The notes: a model not told the origin generated them from the sequence alone. A stretch of 64,000 nucleotides of DNA from Enterobacteriaceae bacterium RIT693 (GCA_009668225.1 WJYK01000003.1:248001-312000); one strand, 5' to 3'; counted from the stretch's first letter, positions 8,811 to 19,436 are shown. Numbers and translations: made by a program.

Positions 8811-10721
8811 GTGACGGACGATTTTGCAGCAGACGGCCAACTGGCTCAGGTCATTCCCGGTTTCCGGCCGCGTGAGGCGCAGCGTGAAATGGCGGAGGCG
8901 GTAACCCGGGCGATTAAAGCCGGAGGAGAGTTGGTGGTAGAGGCCGGCACCGGCACAGGGAAAACTTACGCTTATCTTGCCCCCGCGCTGCGTTCTGGCA
9001 AAAAAGTCATTATTTCTACCGGCTCGAAAGCGCTGCAGGATCAGCTGTTTTCCCGCGATCTACCCACTATCTCACGCGCGCTGAAATTTACCGGGCGGGT
9101 GGCATTACTGAAAGGTCGCTCTAACTACCTTTGCCTGGAAAGGCTGGAGCAGCAGTCGCTGGCAGGCGGCGACCTGCCCGTGCAGGCGTTAAGCGACGTG
9201 ATGCATCTGCGCGGCTGGGCCAGTGAAACCGTGGATGGCGATATCAGTACCTGTGGCACCGTCGCCGAAGATTCCACCGTCTGGCCAATGGTCACCAGTA
9301 CCAACGATAATTGCCTGGGGCAGGATTGCCCACAATATCAGGACTGTTTTGTGGTGAAGGCGCGTAAGAAGGCGATGGATGCTGACGTAGTGGTAGTGAA
9401 CCACCATCTCTATCTTGCCGATATGGTGGTCAAAGAGAGCGGCTTTGCCGAGCTGATCCCTGAGGCCGAGGTTACCATTTTCGATGAAGCTCATCAGATC
9501 CCTGACATTGCCAGCCAGTATTTTGGCCAGTCGATCTCCAGCCGCCAGCTGCTTGATCTCGCCAAAGACATTTCTATTGCCTATCGCACAGAGGTGCGGG
9601 ACGCCCAGCAGCTGCAAAAAAGCGCCGACAGCCTTGCCCAGCGTACGCAGGATTTTCGCCTGCAAATAGGCGACCCGGGCTACCGCGGTAATTTACGGGA
9701 GCTGCTTGCCGACGCCAATATCCAGCGTTCACTGCTGCTGCTTGATGATGCCCTTGAGCTCTGCTACGACGTGGCGAAACTTTCCCTTGGCCGCTCTGCG
9801 CTGCTGGATGCTGCTTTTGAACGCGCGGTGATTTACCGTGGACGCATCAAAAGGCTGAAAGAGATTAACCAGCCGGGCTACAGCTACTGGTATGAATGCA
9901 ACGCCCGCCACTTCACGCTGGCCCTGACGCCGCTGTCCGTGGCCGACAAGTTTAAGGACGTTATCCGTGAAAAAGCGGGCTGCTGGGTCTTTACCTCGGC
10001 CACGCTTGCGGTGAATGACAAAATGAGCCACTTCACCGAGCGACTGGGTATCGACGAGGCGGAAACGCTGCTGCTTGCCAGTCCGTTTGATTACGCTAAG
10101 CAGGCGCTGCTGTGCGTGCCGAGAGGGCTGCCAACCCCAAATCAACCCCATGCTGGCCGTCACCTGGCAAACCTGCTTCGCCCGCTTATTGAAGCCAACA
10201 ACGGGCGCTGCTTTATGCTTTGTACCTCCCACGCCATGATGCGTGACCTGGCAGAGCAGTTTCGGGCGACCATGACGCTCCCCGTGCTGCTGCAGGGGGA
10301 GACCAGCAAGGGGCAATTGCTACAGCAGTTTGTTGAGGCCGGTAATGCCCTGCTGGTGGCGACCAGCAGCTTCTGGGAAGGCGTTGACGTTCGCGGTGAT
10401 ACGCTCTCACTAGTCATCATCGACAAGTTGCCCTTTACCTCCCCGGACGATCCGTTGCTCAAGGCCCGAATGGAGGATTGCCGTATCCGCGGCGGCGACC
10501 CGTTTGACGAGGTGCAACTGCCCGACGCGGTGATTACCCTCAAGCAGGGCGTCGGCCGCCTGATACGAGATGTGGAAGACCGTGGGGTATTGGTTATCTG
10601 CGATAACCGTCTGGTCATGCGGCCTTATGGCGCTGTTTTCCTTAATAGCCTGCCGCCAACGCCGCGTACCCGGGATATAAATCGGGCAGTTGAGTTCCTC
10701 AATGCCTCAGGCGCGCAGTAA
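8811..10721 (+). CDS. yoaA: XPD/DinG-like iron-sulfur DNA helicase
   Basis: The 636-residue superfamily 2 helicase starts with GTG at 8811 after AGGGGGTAAC. Walker A EAGTGTGK occupies 45-52, the DEAH box 225-228, and four cysteines at 108, 168, 173 and 179 are placed to hold the 4Fe-4S cluster. Motifs V-VI appear as FWEGVDVRG and QGVGRLIRD. The E. coli protein works in DNA damage tolerance together with the polymerase chi subunit HolC. It is followed by tsaB 68 bases downstream. Confidence 0.93.
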   Translation: MTDDFAADGQLAQVIPGFRPREAQREMAEAVTRAIKAGGELVVEAGTGTGKTYAYLAPALRSGKKVIISTGSKALQDQLFSRDLPTISRALKFTGRVALLKGRSNYLCLERLEQQSLAGGDLPVQALSDVMHLRGWASETVDGDISTCGTVAEDSTVWPMVTSTNDNCLGQDCPQYQDCFVVKARKKAMDADVVVVNHHLYLADMVVKESGFAELIPEAEVTIFDEAHQIPDIASQYFGQSISSRQLLDLAKDISIAYRTEVRDAQQLQKSADSLAQRTQDFRLQIGDPGYRGNLRELLADANIQRSLLLLDDALELCYDVAKLSLGRSALLDAAFERAVIYRGRIKRLKEINQPGYSYWYECNARHFTLALTPLSVADKFKDVIREKAGCWVFTSATLAVNDKMSHFTERLGIDEAETLLLASPFDYAKQALLCVPRGLPTPNQPHAGRHLANLLRPLIEANNGRCFMLCTSHAMMRDLAEQFRATMTLPVLLQGETSKGQLLQQFVEAGNALLVATSSFWEGVDVRGDTLSLVIIDKLPFTSPDDPLLKARMEDCRIRGGDPFDEVQLPDAVITLKQGVGRLIRDVEDRGVLVICDNRLVMRPYGAVFLNSLPPTPRTRDINRAVEFLNASGAQ

Positions 10722-10789
10722 TTTGTGCCAGGCTATGGTATGATGCGCGCCGTTTTTTGACCTTATCTCCGCCAGAGGTTGGCAAGCTC

Positions 10790-11485
10790 ATGCGAATTTT
10801 AGCCATCGATACCGCAACAGAAGCCTGTTCTGTTGCTCTGCAAAACGACGCGGCGTCCTACGCCCATTTTGAACTCTGCCCGCGCGAGCATACGCAAAGA
10901 ATTTTGCCCATGGTGAAGGACATCCTGAACCAGGGCGAGATTACTTTGTCTGATGTGAACGCACTCGCTTACGGGCGTGGGCCGGGTAGTTTTACCGGCG
11001 TGCGAATTGGTATCGGCATTGCGCAAGGGCTGGCGCTGGGTGCTGAGCTGCCAATGATTGGCGTCTCAACGCTTGCGACGATGGCGCAGGGGGCATGGCG
11101 TCGTACCGGGGCAACCCGCGTACTGGCCGCCATAGATGCTCGTATGGGCGAAGTCTACTGGGCCGAATATCAGCGTGACGATCGGGGCGTCTGGCATGGC
11201 GAAGAAACCGAAGCCGTACTGAAGCCGGAAGGCGTTGCGGGACGGTTGAAGCAACTGAGCGGCAGCTGGACTACAGTCGGTACAGGCTGGCAGGCCTGGC
11301 CTGATATGGCGCAGGATAGCGGGCTTCTGTTGCAGGACGGCGAAACCACGCTGCCCGAAGCAGAAGACATGCTGCCGCTGGCGCTGCAGGCTTTTAACGC
11401 CGGAAAAACCGTCGCCGTGGAACACGCTGAACCGGTCTACCTGCGCAATGAAGTCACCTGGAAAAAGCTTCCTGGCAGAGAGTAA
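10790..11485 (+). CDS. tsaB: tRNA t6A modification protein TsaB
   Basis: TsaB is the dimerisation and scaffold partner of TsaD, with TsaE, in making threonylcarbamoyladenosine-37 of tRNAs reading ANN codons. It has the ASKHA fold: [12 protein letters not shown] at the N-terminus and [14 protein letters not shown] near residue 65. The frame is open from 10757, but ATG 10790 yields 231 residues, the E. coli length. The gene sits between yoaA and yeaY as in E. coli. Confidence 0.94.
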   Translation: MRILAIDTATEACSVALQNDAASYAHFELCPREHTQRILPMVKDILNQGEITLSDVNALAYGRGPGSFTGVRIGIGIAQGLALGAELPMIGVSTLATMAQGAWRRTGATRVLAAIDARMGEVYWAEYQRDDRGVWHGEETEAVLKPEGVAGRLKQLSGSWTTVGTGWQAWPDMAQDSGLLLQDGETTLPEAEDMLPLALQAFNAGKTVAVEHAEPVYLRNEVTWKKLPGRE

Positions 11486-11527
11486 TACCCACCGCTCCGA
11501 ACGGAGTGGAGGTTAAGGAGATGAGGT

Positions 11528-12118
11528 ATGGCTGTTTGTAATGTCAAAAAATGCAGCTGGCTGCTTGCAGCCGCCGCGGCGTTGGTGCTGAGCGGCTGCG
11601 TGAGCGTGCCGGACGCCATCAAAGGAACCTCGGCGACGCCGCAGCAGGATCTGACGGTCGTCATGAATGCTCCCCAGCTTTACGTTGGGCAGGAAGCGCG
11701 TTTTGGCGGCCGGGTGGTGAACGTGGATAACCTGAAGGGCAAAACTCGCCTGGAGATTGCCACCGTCAGCCTGGACGAAGGTGCCCGCCCGGCGCTGAAT
11801 GAACCTTCTCACGGGCGTATTTATGCCGACGTGAACGGTTTCCTGGACCCGGTTGATTTTCGTAATCAGCTAGTCACCGTTGTGGGGCCAATCACCGGCA
11901 CCGCAGAAGGTAAAATTGGCCAGACACCGTATAAATTCATGACCATGCAGGCGACAGGGTATAAGCGCTGGAACGTGGTTCAGCAGGTCGTGATGCCGCC
12001 GCAGCCCATAGATCCGTGGTTCTGGGGCGGCCCGTACCCGTACCGTCATCACTATGATATGTGGGGCGGCTGGTATAATCCGGGACCCGCACAGGTACAA
12101 ACCGTCGTAACCGAATAA
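11528..12118 (+). CDS. yeaY: Slp-family outer-membrane lipoprotein YeaY
   Basis: The 196-residue protein has a signal sequence ending in the lipobox LSGC (Cys24) with Val following, so it should be lipid-anchored. The Slp domain follows, and the C-terminus is rich in Trp, Tyr, Gly and Pro ([10 protein letters not shown]). It matches E. coli YeaY. The function is unknown; Slp itself is a starvation and stationary-phase lipoprotein. A TAAGGAG site precedes ATG 11528, and a small hairpin (CGCTCC-GAAC-GGAGTG) sits between tsaB and this start. Confidence 0.9.
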   Translation: MAVCNVKKCSWLLAAAAALVLSGCVSVPDAIKGTSATPQQDLTVVMNAPQLYVGQEARFGGRVVNVDNLKGKTRLEIATVSLDEGARPALNEPSHGRIYADVNGFLDPVDFRNQLVTVVGPITGTAEGKIGQTPYKFMTMQATGYKRWNVVQQVVMPPQPIDPWFWGGPYPYRHHYDMWGGWYNPGPAQVQTVVTE

Positions 12119-12140
12119 TCTGTTGTTTTTTAATATTTTC

Positions 12141-12169
12141 AAACAGCGGCCTGGCCGCTGTTTGTTTTT
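12141..12169 (+). terminator. Rho-independent terminator of yeaY
   Basis: AAACAGCGGC-CTG-GCCGCTGTTT followed by GTTTTT, 22 bases after the yeaY stop. Confidence 0.9.
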
Positions 12170-12231
12170 ATCCAGGACGGATGAAAAAATTTAGTGATGC
12201 GCTTCGCAACCTTTAATCAGGTTAATTAATA

Positions 12232-12248
12232 AACTGGTACGCTGAGTT
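12232..12248 (+). promoter_or_regulatory. FadR operator upstream of fadD
   Basis: AACTGGTACGCTGAGTT agrees with the FadR consensus (A-x-CTGGT-x5-x-x-GTT) and lies 70 bases before the fadD start, where FadR represses fadD in E. coli. The fadR gene itself is in this window at 23.1 kb. Confidence 0.75.
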
Positions 12249-12318
12249 AATATTATGTTAACGAAATGTGTAGCCTGGGGTTGTGATGACGACAAATAAT
12301 AATTTCAGAGGTGGATCC

Positions 12319-14004
12319 TTGAATAAGGTTTGGCTTAACCGCTACCCGGCCGACGTTGCGGCTGAAATAAATCCCGATCGCTATCAATCCCTGGTTGATA
12401 TGTTTGAACAGGCCGTCACTCGCTATGCCGATAAGCCTGCGTTTATCAATATGGGGGAGGTGATGACCTTCCGTAAGCTGGAAGAGCGCAGTCGTGCATT
12501 CGCCGCTTACCTCCAGCAGGGCCTGGGGCTGAAAAAAGGCGACCGCGTTGCGCTGATGATGCCCAACCTGCTGCAGTACCCGGTGGCGCTCTTTGGCATA
12601 CTGCGTGCCGGAATGGTGGTGGTTAACGTTAACCCGCTTTATACCCCACGCGAGCTGGAGCACCAGCTGAACGACAGCGGAGCCAGCGCGATTGTCATCG
12701 TGTCGAACTTTGCCCACACGCTGGAAAAAGTGGTCGATAAAACCCAGGTGAAGCACGTGATCCTGACCCGCCTGGGAGACCAGATCTCCGGCCCGAAAGG
12801 CACGTTGGTTAACTTTGTCGTCAAATACATCAAGCGGCTGGTGCCTAAATACCATTTGCCAAACGCTATCTCCTTCCGCCGCGCGCTGCAAAGCGGCTAC
12901 CGCATGCAGTACATCAAGCCTGAAATTATCAACGACGATTTGGCCTTCCTGCAGTACACCGGCGGCACGACCGGCGTGGCGAAGGGCGCGATGCTGACGC
13001 ACCGCAACATGCTGGCCAACCTTGAGCAGGTGAGGGCAGCCTATAGCCCGCTGCTGCATGAAGGCAAGGAGCTGGTGGTCACCCCGCTGCCGCTCTACCA
13101 TATTTTTGCCCTGACCATTAACTGCCTGCTGTTTATCGATATGGGCGGTCAGAACCTGCTGATTACCAACCCGCGCGACATTCCCGGCCTGGTAAAGGAA
13201 CTGGCGAAATATCCTTTCACCGCCATGACCGCCGTGAACACGCTGTTTAACGCCTTGCTGAACAACAAAGAGTTTCAGCAGCTGGACTTCTCAAGCCTGC
13301 ACCTCTCCGCGGGCGGCGGCATGCCGGTTCAGCACGCCGTGGCTGAACGTTGGGAAAAATTAACCGGGCGCTTCCTGCTGGAAGGCTACGGCCTGACGGA
13401 GTGCGCGCCGCTGGTCAGCGCGAATCCGCATGACATGGATTACCACAGCGGCTCTATTGGCCTGCCGGTGCCGTCTACCGATGTGAAGCTGATTGATGAT
13501 GAAGGCAATGAAGTTCCTCCGGGCGAGCCCGGTGAGCTTTGCGTTAAAGGGCCTCAGGTGATGCTGGGCTACTGGCAGCGCCCGAAAGAGACCGATGAAA
13601 TTCTGAAAGACGGCTGGCTGCGCACCGGCGACATTGCGGTGATGAACGACGAAGGCTTTATGAACATCGTTGACCGTAAAAAAGACATGATCCTTGTTTC
13701 CGGTTTTAACGTTTATCCCAACGAAATTGAAGACGTGGTGATGCAGAACGAAGGCGTTCTGGAAGTGGCGGCAGTGGGCGTTCCAGCCGGCGTTAGCGGC
13801 GAGCACGTGAAAATCTTCGTCGTGAAGAAAGATCCTGCTCTGACGGAAGAAGCGCTTATCGCCTTCTGCCGCCGCCAGTTAACCGGCTATAAGGTGCCGA
13901 AACTGGTAGAATTCCGTACGGAATTGCCAAAATCCAACGTCGGGAAAATTTTACGACGAGAACTGCGTGACGAAGCAGGCAAGACAGGCAACAATAACGC
14001 CTGA
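12319..14004 (+). CDS. fadD: long-chain-fatty-acid CoA ligase
   Basis: FadD activates exogenous long-chain fatty acids to acyl-CoA at the inner membrane, feeding beta-oxidation and releasing FadR from DNA. I place the start at TTG 12319, behind AGAGGTGG, because it gives 561 residues, as in E. coli, which also uses TTG; an in-frame upstream start at 12283 is possible but less likely. The AMP-binding motif [12 protein letters not shown] is at 213-224, YGLTE near 365 and the C-terminal hinge/lysine segment [13 protein letters not shown] near 540. Confidence 0.95.
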   Translation: MNKVWLNRYPADVAAEINPDRYQSLVDMFEQAVTRYADKPAFINMGEVMTFRKLEERSRAFAAYLQQGLGLKKGDRVALMMPNLLQYPVALFGILRAGMVVVNVNPLYTPRELEHQLNDSGASAIVIVSNFAHTLEKVVDKTQVKHVILTRLGDQISGPKGTLVNFVVKYIKRLVPKYHLPNAISFRRALQSGYRMQYIKPEIINDDLAFLQYTGGTTGVAKGAMLTHRNMLANLEQVRAAYSPLLHEGKELVVTPLPLYHIFALTINCLLFIDMGGQNLLITNPRDIPGLVKELAKYPFTAMTAVNTLFNALLNNKEFQQLDFSSLHLSAGGGMPVQHAVAERWEKLTGRFLLEGYGLTECAPLVSANPHDMDYHSGSIGLPVPSTDVKLIDDEGNEVPPGEPGELCVKGPQVMLGYWQRPKETDEILKDGWLRTGDIAVMNDEGFMNIVDRKKDMILVSGFNVYPNEIEDVVMQNEGVLEVAAVGVPAGVSGEHVKIFVVKKDPALTEEALIAFCRRQLTGYKVPKLVEFRTELPKSNVGKILRRELRDEAGKTGNNNA

Positions 14005-14022
14005 GCTCCAAGTCACTCGTCC

Positions 14023-14048
14023 TGATGCCGGTTCGCCGGCATTTTTTA
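14023..14048 (+). terminator. Rho-independent terminator of fadD
   Basis: ATGCCGG-TTC-GCCGGCAT with a UUCG-type loop and a run of six T. Confidence 0.88.
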
Positions 14049-14073
14049 TGGGCGCAACCTAAGAGAACTGAAT

Positions 14074-15195
14074 TTGACTTACCAGATGATTACCACCGAT
14101 GAAGGGCTGGCCGCCGTTTGCCAGGCCGCTCGTCAGTTCCCCGCGCTGGCGCTGGACACCGAATTTGTCCGTACGCGAACCTATTACCCTCAGCTGGGAC
14201 TGATCCAGCTTTATGATGGCCAGCAGGCTTCGCTGATCGATCCCTTAGCCATTAGCGACTGGTCGCCGTTTAAGGCGTTGCTGCAGGATCCTGATACCAT
14301 CAAATATCTGCACGCGGGTAGTGAGGATCTTGAAGTCTTCCTTAATGCTTTTGGCATGCTGCCCGATCCGTTTATCGATACCCAGATTCTGGCTTCGTTT
14401 ACCGGCCGCCCGCTGTCCTGCGGCTTTGCCACCATCGTTGAGTCCTACACCGGTATTGCGCTGGATAAAAGTGAATCCCGCACCGACTGGCTTGCACGTC
14501 CGTTAACAGAACGGCAGTGCGAGTACGCGGCGGCAGACGTGCTCTATCTCTTGCCTATCGCTGAAAAGCTGATGGCCGAGACCGAAGCGGCCGGCTGGAT
14601 CAACGCGGCTTTAGACGAGTGCCAACTGATGTGTTCCCGCCGCCGTGACCAGCTCGACCCGGAAGAGGCCTGGCGTGAAATTGGCAACGCGTGGCAGCTT
14701 CGCACCCGTCAGCTGGCCTGCCTGAAGAAACTGGCCTCGTGGCGCCTGCGTAAAGCGCGTGAGCGCGATATGGCGGTGAATTTTGTCGTTCGTGAAGAAA
14801 ACCTGTGGCAGGTGGCGAGATATATGCCTGGCTCTCTCGGGGAACTGGATTCGCTTGGCCTGAGCGGCAGTGAAATCCGTTTCCACGGTAAAACGCTGAT
14901 CGCGCTGGTTGCGGAGGCACAGGCGCTGCCTGAAAGCGAGCTGCCCCAGCCGCTGCAAAACCTGGTGGATATGCCGGGTTACCGTAAAGTGTTTAAGGCA
15001 ATTAAAGCGCTGGTGCAGGAGGTGAGTGAGGCCCAGGGGCTGAGTGCCGAATTATTGGCCTCCCGTCGTCAAATCAATCAGCTGTTAAACTGGCACTGGA
15101 AATTGAAGCCACAGAACGTGATGCCGGAATTAATTAGCGGCTGGCGGGCAGAATTAATGGCAGAAGCGTTAACGAAATTACTGGCGGAATACTGA
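14074..15195 (+). CDS. rnd: ribonuclease D
   Basis: RNase D is a 3'-5' exonuclease that trims tRNA precursors and other small RNAs. The 373-residue protein has the DEDD exonuclease domain (ALDTEFVRTR with Asp28 and Glu30; HAGSEDLEVF; EYAAADVLYL), then two HRDC domains covering roughly 210-370. The start is TTG 14074 after AAGAGAACTG, an unusual start that is also known for E. coli rnd and keeps expression low. Confidence 0.94.
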   Translation: MTYQMITTDEGLAAVCQAARQFPALALDTEFVRTRTYYPQLGLIQLYDGQQASLIDPLAISDWSPFKALLQDPDTIKYLHAGSEDLEVFLNAFGMLPDPFIDTQILASFTGRPLSCGFATIVESYTGIALDKSESRTDWLARPLTERQCEYAAADVLYLLPIAEKLMAETEAAGWINAALDECQLMCSRRRDQLDPEEAWREIGNAWQLRTRQLACLKKLASWRLRKARERDMAVNFVVREENLWQVARYMPGSLGELDSLGLSGSEIRFHGKTLIALVAEAQALPESELPQPLQNLVDMPGYRKVFKAIKALVQEVSEAQGLSAELLASRRQINQLLNWHWKLKPQNVMPELISGWRAELMAEALTKLLAEY

Positions 15196-15206
15196 TTGCT
15201 TATATG

Positions 15207-15238
15207 ACCTGGGAATAATTACAGTATTATTCTCAGGT
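15207..15238 (+). other. AT-rich stem-loop after rnd
   Basis: ACCTGGGAATAAT and ATTATTCTCAGGT form a long hairpin with one mismatch 12 bases after the rnd stop. No T-run follows, so it may protect or process the 3' end rather than terminate. Confidence 0.55.
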
Positions 15239-15302
15239 TGAAATATATTAGCGGAGTGCAACGAGAAAGATCTTAATAAACGTTAAGTGACTGCGTAAAA
15301 AT

Positions 15303-15334
15303 AAAGCCCCCTGTAAATACAGGGGGCTTTTTAT
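15303..15334. terminator. bidirectional terminator between rnd and minE
   Basis: AAAGCCCCCTG-TAAATA-CAGGGGGCTTTTT has A-runs on one side and T-runs on the other. It sits against the minE stop and serves the convergent rnd and minCDE transcripts. Confidence 0.9.
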
Positions 15335-15610
15335 TCAGGCCGACTTACTGGCTTCTTCCGCTTCCGGGAGCGTGACGTTCAGCTCCAGAATTGAAATATC
15401 CCCATCCCGCTGCTCAAGTTGAACGCTGACCATTTCCGGATCGATTTGCACGTACTTGCAAATCACGTCGAGAATGTCTTTGCGCAGCTGAGGCAGGTAA
15501 TGCGGTTCTGCATCGCTCCGGCGACGCTCAGCAACAATAATCTGTAAACGCTCTTTCGCGATGTTGGCGGTGTTCTTTTTTCGTGACAGAAAAAAGTCGA
15601 GTAATGCCAT
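15335..15610 (-). CDS. minE: cell division topological specificity factor MinE
   Basis: MinE stimulates the MinD ATPase and drives the pole-to-pole oscillation that keeps the Z-ring at midcell. The 91-residue protein is near-identical to E. coli MinE in its first 80 residues: an N-terminal membrane-targeting/anti-MinCD helix ([20 protein letters not shown]) and the dimerisation domain. The C-terminus is three residues longer (ending EASKSA). It lies three bases after minD in the minC-minD-minE operon. Confidence 0.96.
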   Translation of the reverse strand: MALLDFFLSRKKNTANIAKERLQIIVAERRRSDAEPHYLPQLRKDILDVICKYVQIDPEMVSVQLEQRDGDISILELNVTLPEAEEASKSA

Positions 15611-15613
15611 AAC

Positions 15614-16426
15614 TTATCCTCCGAACAGGCGTTTCAGGAAACCCTTCTTCTCTTCTTCAATGAAGCGGAAAGGGCGTTCTTCTCCGAGCAGGCGTTCCAC
15701 GGTATCGGCGTAGGCTTTACCCGCGTCAGATTCACCGTCAAGAATAACCGGCTCGCCTTGGTTGGACGCGCGCAGCACCGACTGGTCTTCCGGGATAACC
15801 CCAACCAGAGGAATGCGCAGAATTTCGAGCACGTCTTCCATGCTCAGCATATCGCCCCTATTGACGCGGCCAGGGTTGTAGCGGGTCAGCAATAAATGCT
15901 CTTTAATCGGCTCTTCGCCGTTTTCAGCGCGGCGTGATTTCGACGACAGAATGCCGAGAATACGGTCTGAGTCACGCACCGAAGAGACTTCCGGGTTGGT
16001 GGTAATCACCGCTTCATCTGCAAAGTACAGCGCCATCAGCGCGCCGGTTTCGATACCTGCCGGGGAGTCACAAACGATAAATTCGAAGTCCATGTTTTTC
16101 AGATCTTCCAGCACTTTGGCCACGCCTTCGCGGGTCAGGGCGTCTTTATCGCGGGTTTGTGAAGCAGGCAGGATATAGAGCTGTTCAGTGCGTTTATCAC
16201 GGATAAGCGCCTGATTCAGCGTGGCATCGCCCTGAATAACGTTAACGAAATCGTACACAACGCGGCGCTCGCAGCCCATGATCAGGTCAAGGTTACGCAG
16301 GCCGATGTCGAAATCAATAACGACGGTTTTTCTTCCCTTTTGGGCCAGACCCGTGGCGATGGCCGCGCTGGACGTGGTCTTACCAACGCCCCCTTTACCC
16401 GATGTAACAACAATAATGCGTGCCAT
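15614..16426 (-). CDS. minD: septum site-determining ATPase MinD
   Basis: MinD binds the membrane in its ATP form and recruits MinC. The deviant Walker A motif GKGGVGKTT with its signature lysine lies at residues 10-18, followed by VIDFDIGLRNLD and CDSPAGIE. The C-terminal amphipathic membrane-targeting helix ends EEKKGFLKRLFGG. The length of 270 residues is the family standard. It is the middle gene of minCDE. Confidence 0.97.
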   Translation of the reverse strand: MARIIVVTSGKGGVGKTTSSAAIATGLAQKGRKTVVIDFDIGLRNLDLIMGCERRVVYDFVNVIQGDATLNQALIRDKRTEQLYILPASQTRDKDALTREGVAKVLEDLKNMDFEFIVCDSPAGIETGALMALYFADEAVITTNPEVSSVRDSDRILGILSSKSRRAENGEEPIKEHLLLTRYNPGRVNRGDMLSMEDVLEILRIPLVGVIPEDQSVLRASNQGEPVILDGESDAGKAYADTVERLLGEERPFRFIEEEKKGFLKRLFGG

Positions 16427-16450
16427 AAAGGATTTCCTTGTTAAAAGGGC

Positions 16451-17161
16451 TTAATTCAAAGATTGAACGGAGAGCGCACCACTCGCCAGATTGAGGCGAG
16501 CCGCTTTTCCATAATAATCGGCTGGGATCTGCTCACTCAGCCAGTACTCGCCCGCAATAGAAACAAGCTCTGCTACCAGGTTAGTACAAAATATTTGTGC
16601 ATCACGATCGCCACTTGCACCAGCCAGCGCACGACCACGCATCATGCCGTAAATATGAATATTACCATCTGCTATCAGTTCTGCACCGGCGCTGACGTGA
16701 TTGGTCACAATCAAGTCACAGTTTGGCGCATAAATGCGCTGGCCGGAACGGACCGGGGTATCAATTAAACGCGTTTTTGTGACCGGGCTAACATCCGGCG
16801 CGGCAACGACCACGGGCTCAACGGGCGCGGCTTTCGGCGCTCTGGCAATCTTTTCTTTCCCTTCGGTCAGCAAGGGCAGGCCAGCACGCTCAATGTCAGC
16901 TTTTAACGCTTCATCTTTACACCCGCTGATACCCACCACGCGCAGGCCGGTTGCGGTGACGGCCTGTTGTACTTTCTTCCAGTTGGCGGAACCATCGAGA
17001 CTGGCGACGTTAACGACCACCGGGGCATTCTTTAAGAATGCGGGAGCCTGGGCGATTTTATCTTCCAGAGCCTGGCGAATAACCTCAGGTTGTGCATCAT
17101 GCAAATGAACCACAGATAAGGTAAAACTGCTGCCCTTTAACTCGATTGGCGTGTTTGACAT
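16451..17161 (-). CDS. minC: septum site-determining inhibitor MinC
   Basis: MinC inhibits FtsZ assembly away from midcell. An N-terminal FtsZ-binding domain (about 1-105) is joined by an Ala/Pro/Val-rich linker to the C-terminal beta-helix ([26 protein letters not shown]) that binds MinD. ATG 17161 aligns with E. coli ([13 protein letters not shown]) and gives 236 residues; an in-frame start at 17194 would add 11 residues not found in relatives. The linker is a few residues longer than in E. coli. Confidence 0.95.
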   Translation of the reverse strand: MSNTPIELKGSSFTLSVVHLHDAQPEVIRQALEDKIAQAPAFLKNAPVVVNVASLDGSANWKKVQQAVTATGLRVVGISGCKDEALKADIERAGLPLLTEGKEKIARAPKAAPVEPVVVAAPDVSPVTKTRLIDTPVRSGQRIYAPNCDLIVTNHVSAGAELIADGNIHIYGMMRGRALAGASGDRDAQIFCTNLVAELVSIAGEYWLSEQIPADYYGKAARLNLASGALSVQSLN

Positions 17162-17189
17162 CCTGACCTTACTCAATTCAGTTTCAATC

Positions 17190-17203
17190 CCCACAACTGT
17201 GGG
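17190..17203. promoter_or_regulatory. palindrome in the minC-ycgL divergent promoter region
   Basis: CCCACA-AC-TGTGGG lies between the divergent minC and ycgL starts. It has operator symmetry, but I cannot name a regulator. Confidence 0.25.
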
Positions 17204-17287
17204 ACGATATTCCGAAGTACATCAGGCATGTTATAGTCCAGCTTATATTCAGGCAAGCCACTCGCTGGCGAAAATAGAGTAAAAAAA

Positions 17288-17563
17288 ATGTTTTGTGTGA
17301 TCTACAGAAGTACCAAACGCGATCGGACATATCTTTATGTCGAAAAAAAAGACGATTTCTCTCGAGTGCCGGAAGAACTGATGAAAGGCTTCGGCAAACC
17401 CGTACTGTCGATGCTGTTGCCGCTGGACGGCAGTAAAAAACTGGCTAATGCCGATTTGGATAAAGTGAAACAGGCGCTGGAAACTGAGGGTTATTATTTA
17501 CAGATCCCACCTCCGGTAGAAAGCTTGCTCACCGTGCATCTGGAAAAGAGTCCTAAAAAATAA
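17288..17563 (+). CDS. ycgL: YcgL-domain protein
   Basis: The 91-residue protein matches E. coli YcgL from its MFCVIYRS segment onward. E. coli annotations often have a longer N-terminus, but here MFC is the first in-frame start. The family has a compact fold of unknown function and is conserved next to minC. It is divergent from minCDE. Confidence 0.9.
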   Translation: MFCVIYRSTKRDRTYLYVEKKDDFSRVPEELMKGFGKPVLSMLLPLDGSKKLANADLDKVKQALETEGYYLQIPPPVESLLTVHLEKSPKK

Positions 17564-17638
17564 TTTTCGGACTGAAGGCCAATCTTTTCCAGGTATTCAG
17601 CCTGAAAATGTGTAAAACACATTATTGCGGAAAAGACG

Positions 17639-18682
17639 ATGAAAAATGCAGCCCTGCGTTATACCTTCAGCGCCTTAATTCTCGCCAACGGGGCCGGTTA
17701 TCTCAGCCCCGCAGAGGCGGCCTCTGCCGCCTCAGTACCTCAAACCACAACGCTCGCTGAACAAGGGCGAGACCCGGCTGAATTCCCGGCTTACGTCGAA
17801 AAATTAAAGCAACAAGCCAGAGTGCAGGGCATCAGCAATGCAACGCTGACAAAAGCTTTTGCCAATATTCATTTTGTTGATCGGGTCATTCAATCCGACC
17901 GCAATCAGCTGGAAAAGAAAATAACGCTTGATGACTATTTAAACCGCGTTATCACCCCCGCAAAAATAAAACAGGCGCGTAGCCTGGCGAAGCTTCATCA
18001 GGCTGAGCTGGAAAAAGTCAGTGCGAATACGGGGGTTCAAAGCCGCTATATCGTCGCCCTCTGGGCAATGGAAAGTAACTTCGGCAAGCTTCAGGGTAAA
18101 GAAGACATCATTTCTGCTTTGGCGACGCTCGCTTTTGAGGGCCGCCGCGAAGCATTTTTTACCAATGAACTCATCGCCGCGCTGAAAATCATCCAGCGGG
18201 GTGACGTTAGCGCCTCACAGATGAAAGGCTCATGGGCTGGGGCGATGGGGCAAAATCAGTTTATGCCGAGTTCGCTGCTGCGCTACGGCAAAGACGGTGA
18301 CGGAGACGGTAAAATTGATATCTGGAATAACACCCGCGATGTTTTTGCTTCCACGGCAAACTACCTGGCGGTAGAGGGCTGGCAGCGTGGCGGGGCGTGG
18401 GGCTATGAGGTGAAACTGCCGGCAGGCTTTAATACTGCACTGCTGGGCACCAGTCCGGGGCAGGGCAAGCCTGTGGCCCGGTGGAAAAAACTAGGGATAA
18501 CGCTGCCGGGAGGAACCCATCTCCCTGCCTCCTCAAAAACGGCCTGGCTGGTGAAGCCAGACGATGGCCTGGGACGTTCGTTCCTGGTCTACAACAACTT
18601 CCGCACCTTGATGCACTGGAACCGCTCTTATTATTTCGCCATTAGCATCGGCAAGATGGCGGACGCTATCGCGAATAAATAA
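17639..18682 (+). CDS. lytic murein transglycosylase of the MltB type
   Basis: This periplasmic enzyme is predicted to cleave the MurNAc-GlcNAc bond of peptidoglycan and form 1,6-anhydro ends. A signal peptide covers about residues 1-27 (cleavage after AEA). The catalytic glutamate is probably Glu145 in ALWAMESNFGK, followed by GSWAGAMGQNQFMPSSLL and DGDGDGKIDIWN, the MltB_2 signature. No lipobox is visible, so it should be soluble in the periplasm, unlike MltB itself. At 347 residues it is full length. E. coli K-12 does not, as I recall, carry a gene at this position. Confidence 0.85.
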   Translation: MKNAALRYTFSALILANGAGYLSPAEAASAASVPQTTTLAEQGRDPAEFPAYVEKLKQQARVQGISNATLTKAFANIHFVDRVIQSDRNQLEKKITLDDYLNRVITPAKIKQARSLAKLHQAELEKVSANTGVQSRYIVALWAMESNFGKLQGKEDIISALATLAFEGRREAFFTNELIAALKIIQRGDVSASQMKGSWAGAMGQNQFMPSSLLRYGKDGDGDGKIDIWNNTRDVFASTANYLAVEGWQRGGAWGYEVKLPAGFNTALLGTSPGQGKPVARWKKLGITLPGGTHLPASSKTAWLVKPDDGLGRSFLVYNNFRTLMHWNRSYYFAISIGKMADAIANK

Positions 18683-18700
18683 GGCACGCTTAGAAACACT

Positions 18701-18727
18701 TCCCCGGTATTCAGCGGGGATTTTTTT
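18701..18727 (+). terminator. Rho-independent terminator after the transglycosylase gene
   Basis: TCCCCG-GTATTCAG-CGGGGA followed by seven T. Confidence 0.9.
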
Positions 18728-18772
18728 ATCTAGTATCAAAGGCAGTTAACACAAACGACACAGAGGAAAGGC

Positions 18773-19432
18773 ATGTATCAACATCATAACTGGCAGGGTG
18801 CACTGCTGGATTTTCCGGTAAACAAGGTAGTCTGTGTTGGCAGCAACTATGCCAAACATATTAAAGAGATGGGCAGCGCGACGCCGGACGAACCGGTGGT
18901 GTTTATCAAGCCCGAGAGCGCATTGTGTGACATTCGCCAGCCGCTGGCACTGCCGCAGGAGTTTGGCTCTGTACATCATGAAGTGGAGCTGGCTATCCTG
19001 ATCGGCGCCACCCTTAAGCAGGCAAGCGAAGAGCACGTCCTTAAGGCGATTGCCGGTTATGGCGTTGCGCTGGACCTCACGCTGCGTGACCTGCAGGCCA
19101 AACTGAAAAAAGCTGGCCAGCCGTGGGAAAAAGCGAAGGGGTTTGATAACTCATGCCCGATCTCCGGTTTTATCCCTGCGGCGCAGTTTACGCACGATCC
19201 GCAAAACACGCCTCTTGAGCTGAAGATCAACGGCGAAGTTCGCCAGCAGGGCAATACCGAAGATATGATCCACAAGATCGTGCCGCTGATTGCTTACATG
19301 AGCAAATTCTTCACTCTGCGTGCGGGAGACGTGATCCTGACCGGAACGCCGGAAGGCGTTGGCCCGCTGCACAGCGGCGATGAGCTGGAAGTGAGCTTTG
19401 CCGGCCACAGCCTGAACACGCGCATTTTATAA
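18773..19432 (+). CDS. ycgM: fumarylacetoacetate hydrolase-family protein YcgM
   Basis: The 219-residue protein matches E. coli YcgM in length and sequence. The FAH fold shows CVGSNYAKHIKEMG, FIKPESAL, the metal-binding acidic segment VHHEVELAILIG and LTGTPEGVGPL. FAHD1-type members act as acylpyruvases, oxaloacetate decarboxylases or, as more recently proposed for this family, oxaloacetate tautomerases that repair enol-oxaloacetate. Which activity dominates here cannot be told from sequence. AGAGGAAAGGC precedes the ATG. Confidence 0.9.
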   Translation: MYQHHNWQGALLDFPVNKVVCVGSNYAKHIKEMGSATPDEPVVFIKPESALCDIRQPLALPQEFGSVHHEVELAILIGATLKQASEEHVLKAIAGYGVALDLTLRDLQAKLKKAGQPWEKAKGFDNSCPISGFIPAAQFTHDPQNTPLELKINGEVRQQGNTEDMIHKIVPLIAYMSKFFTLRAGDVILTGTPEGVGPLHSGDELEVSFAGHSLNTRIL

Positions 19433-19436
19433 ACAA

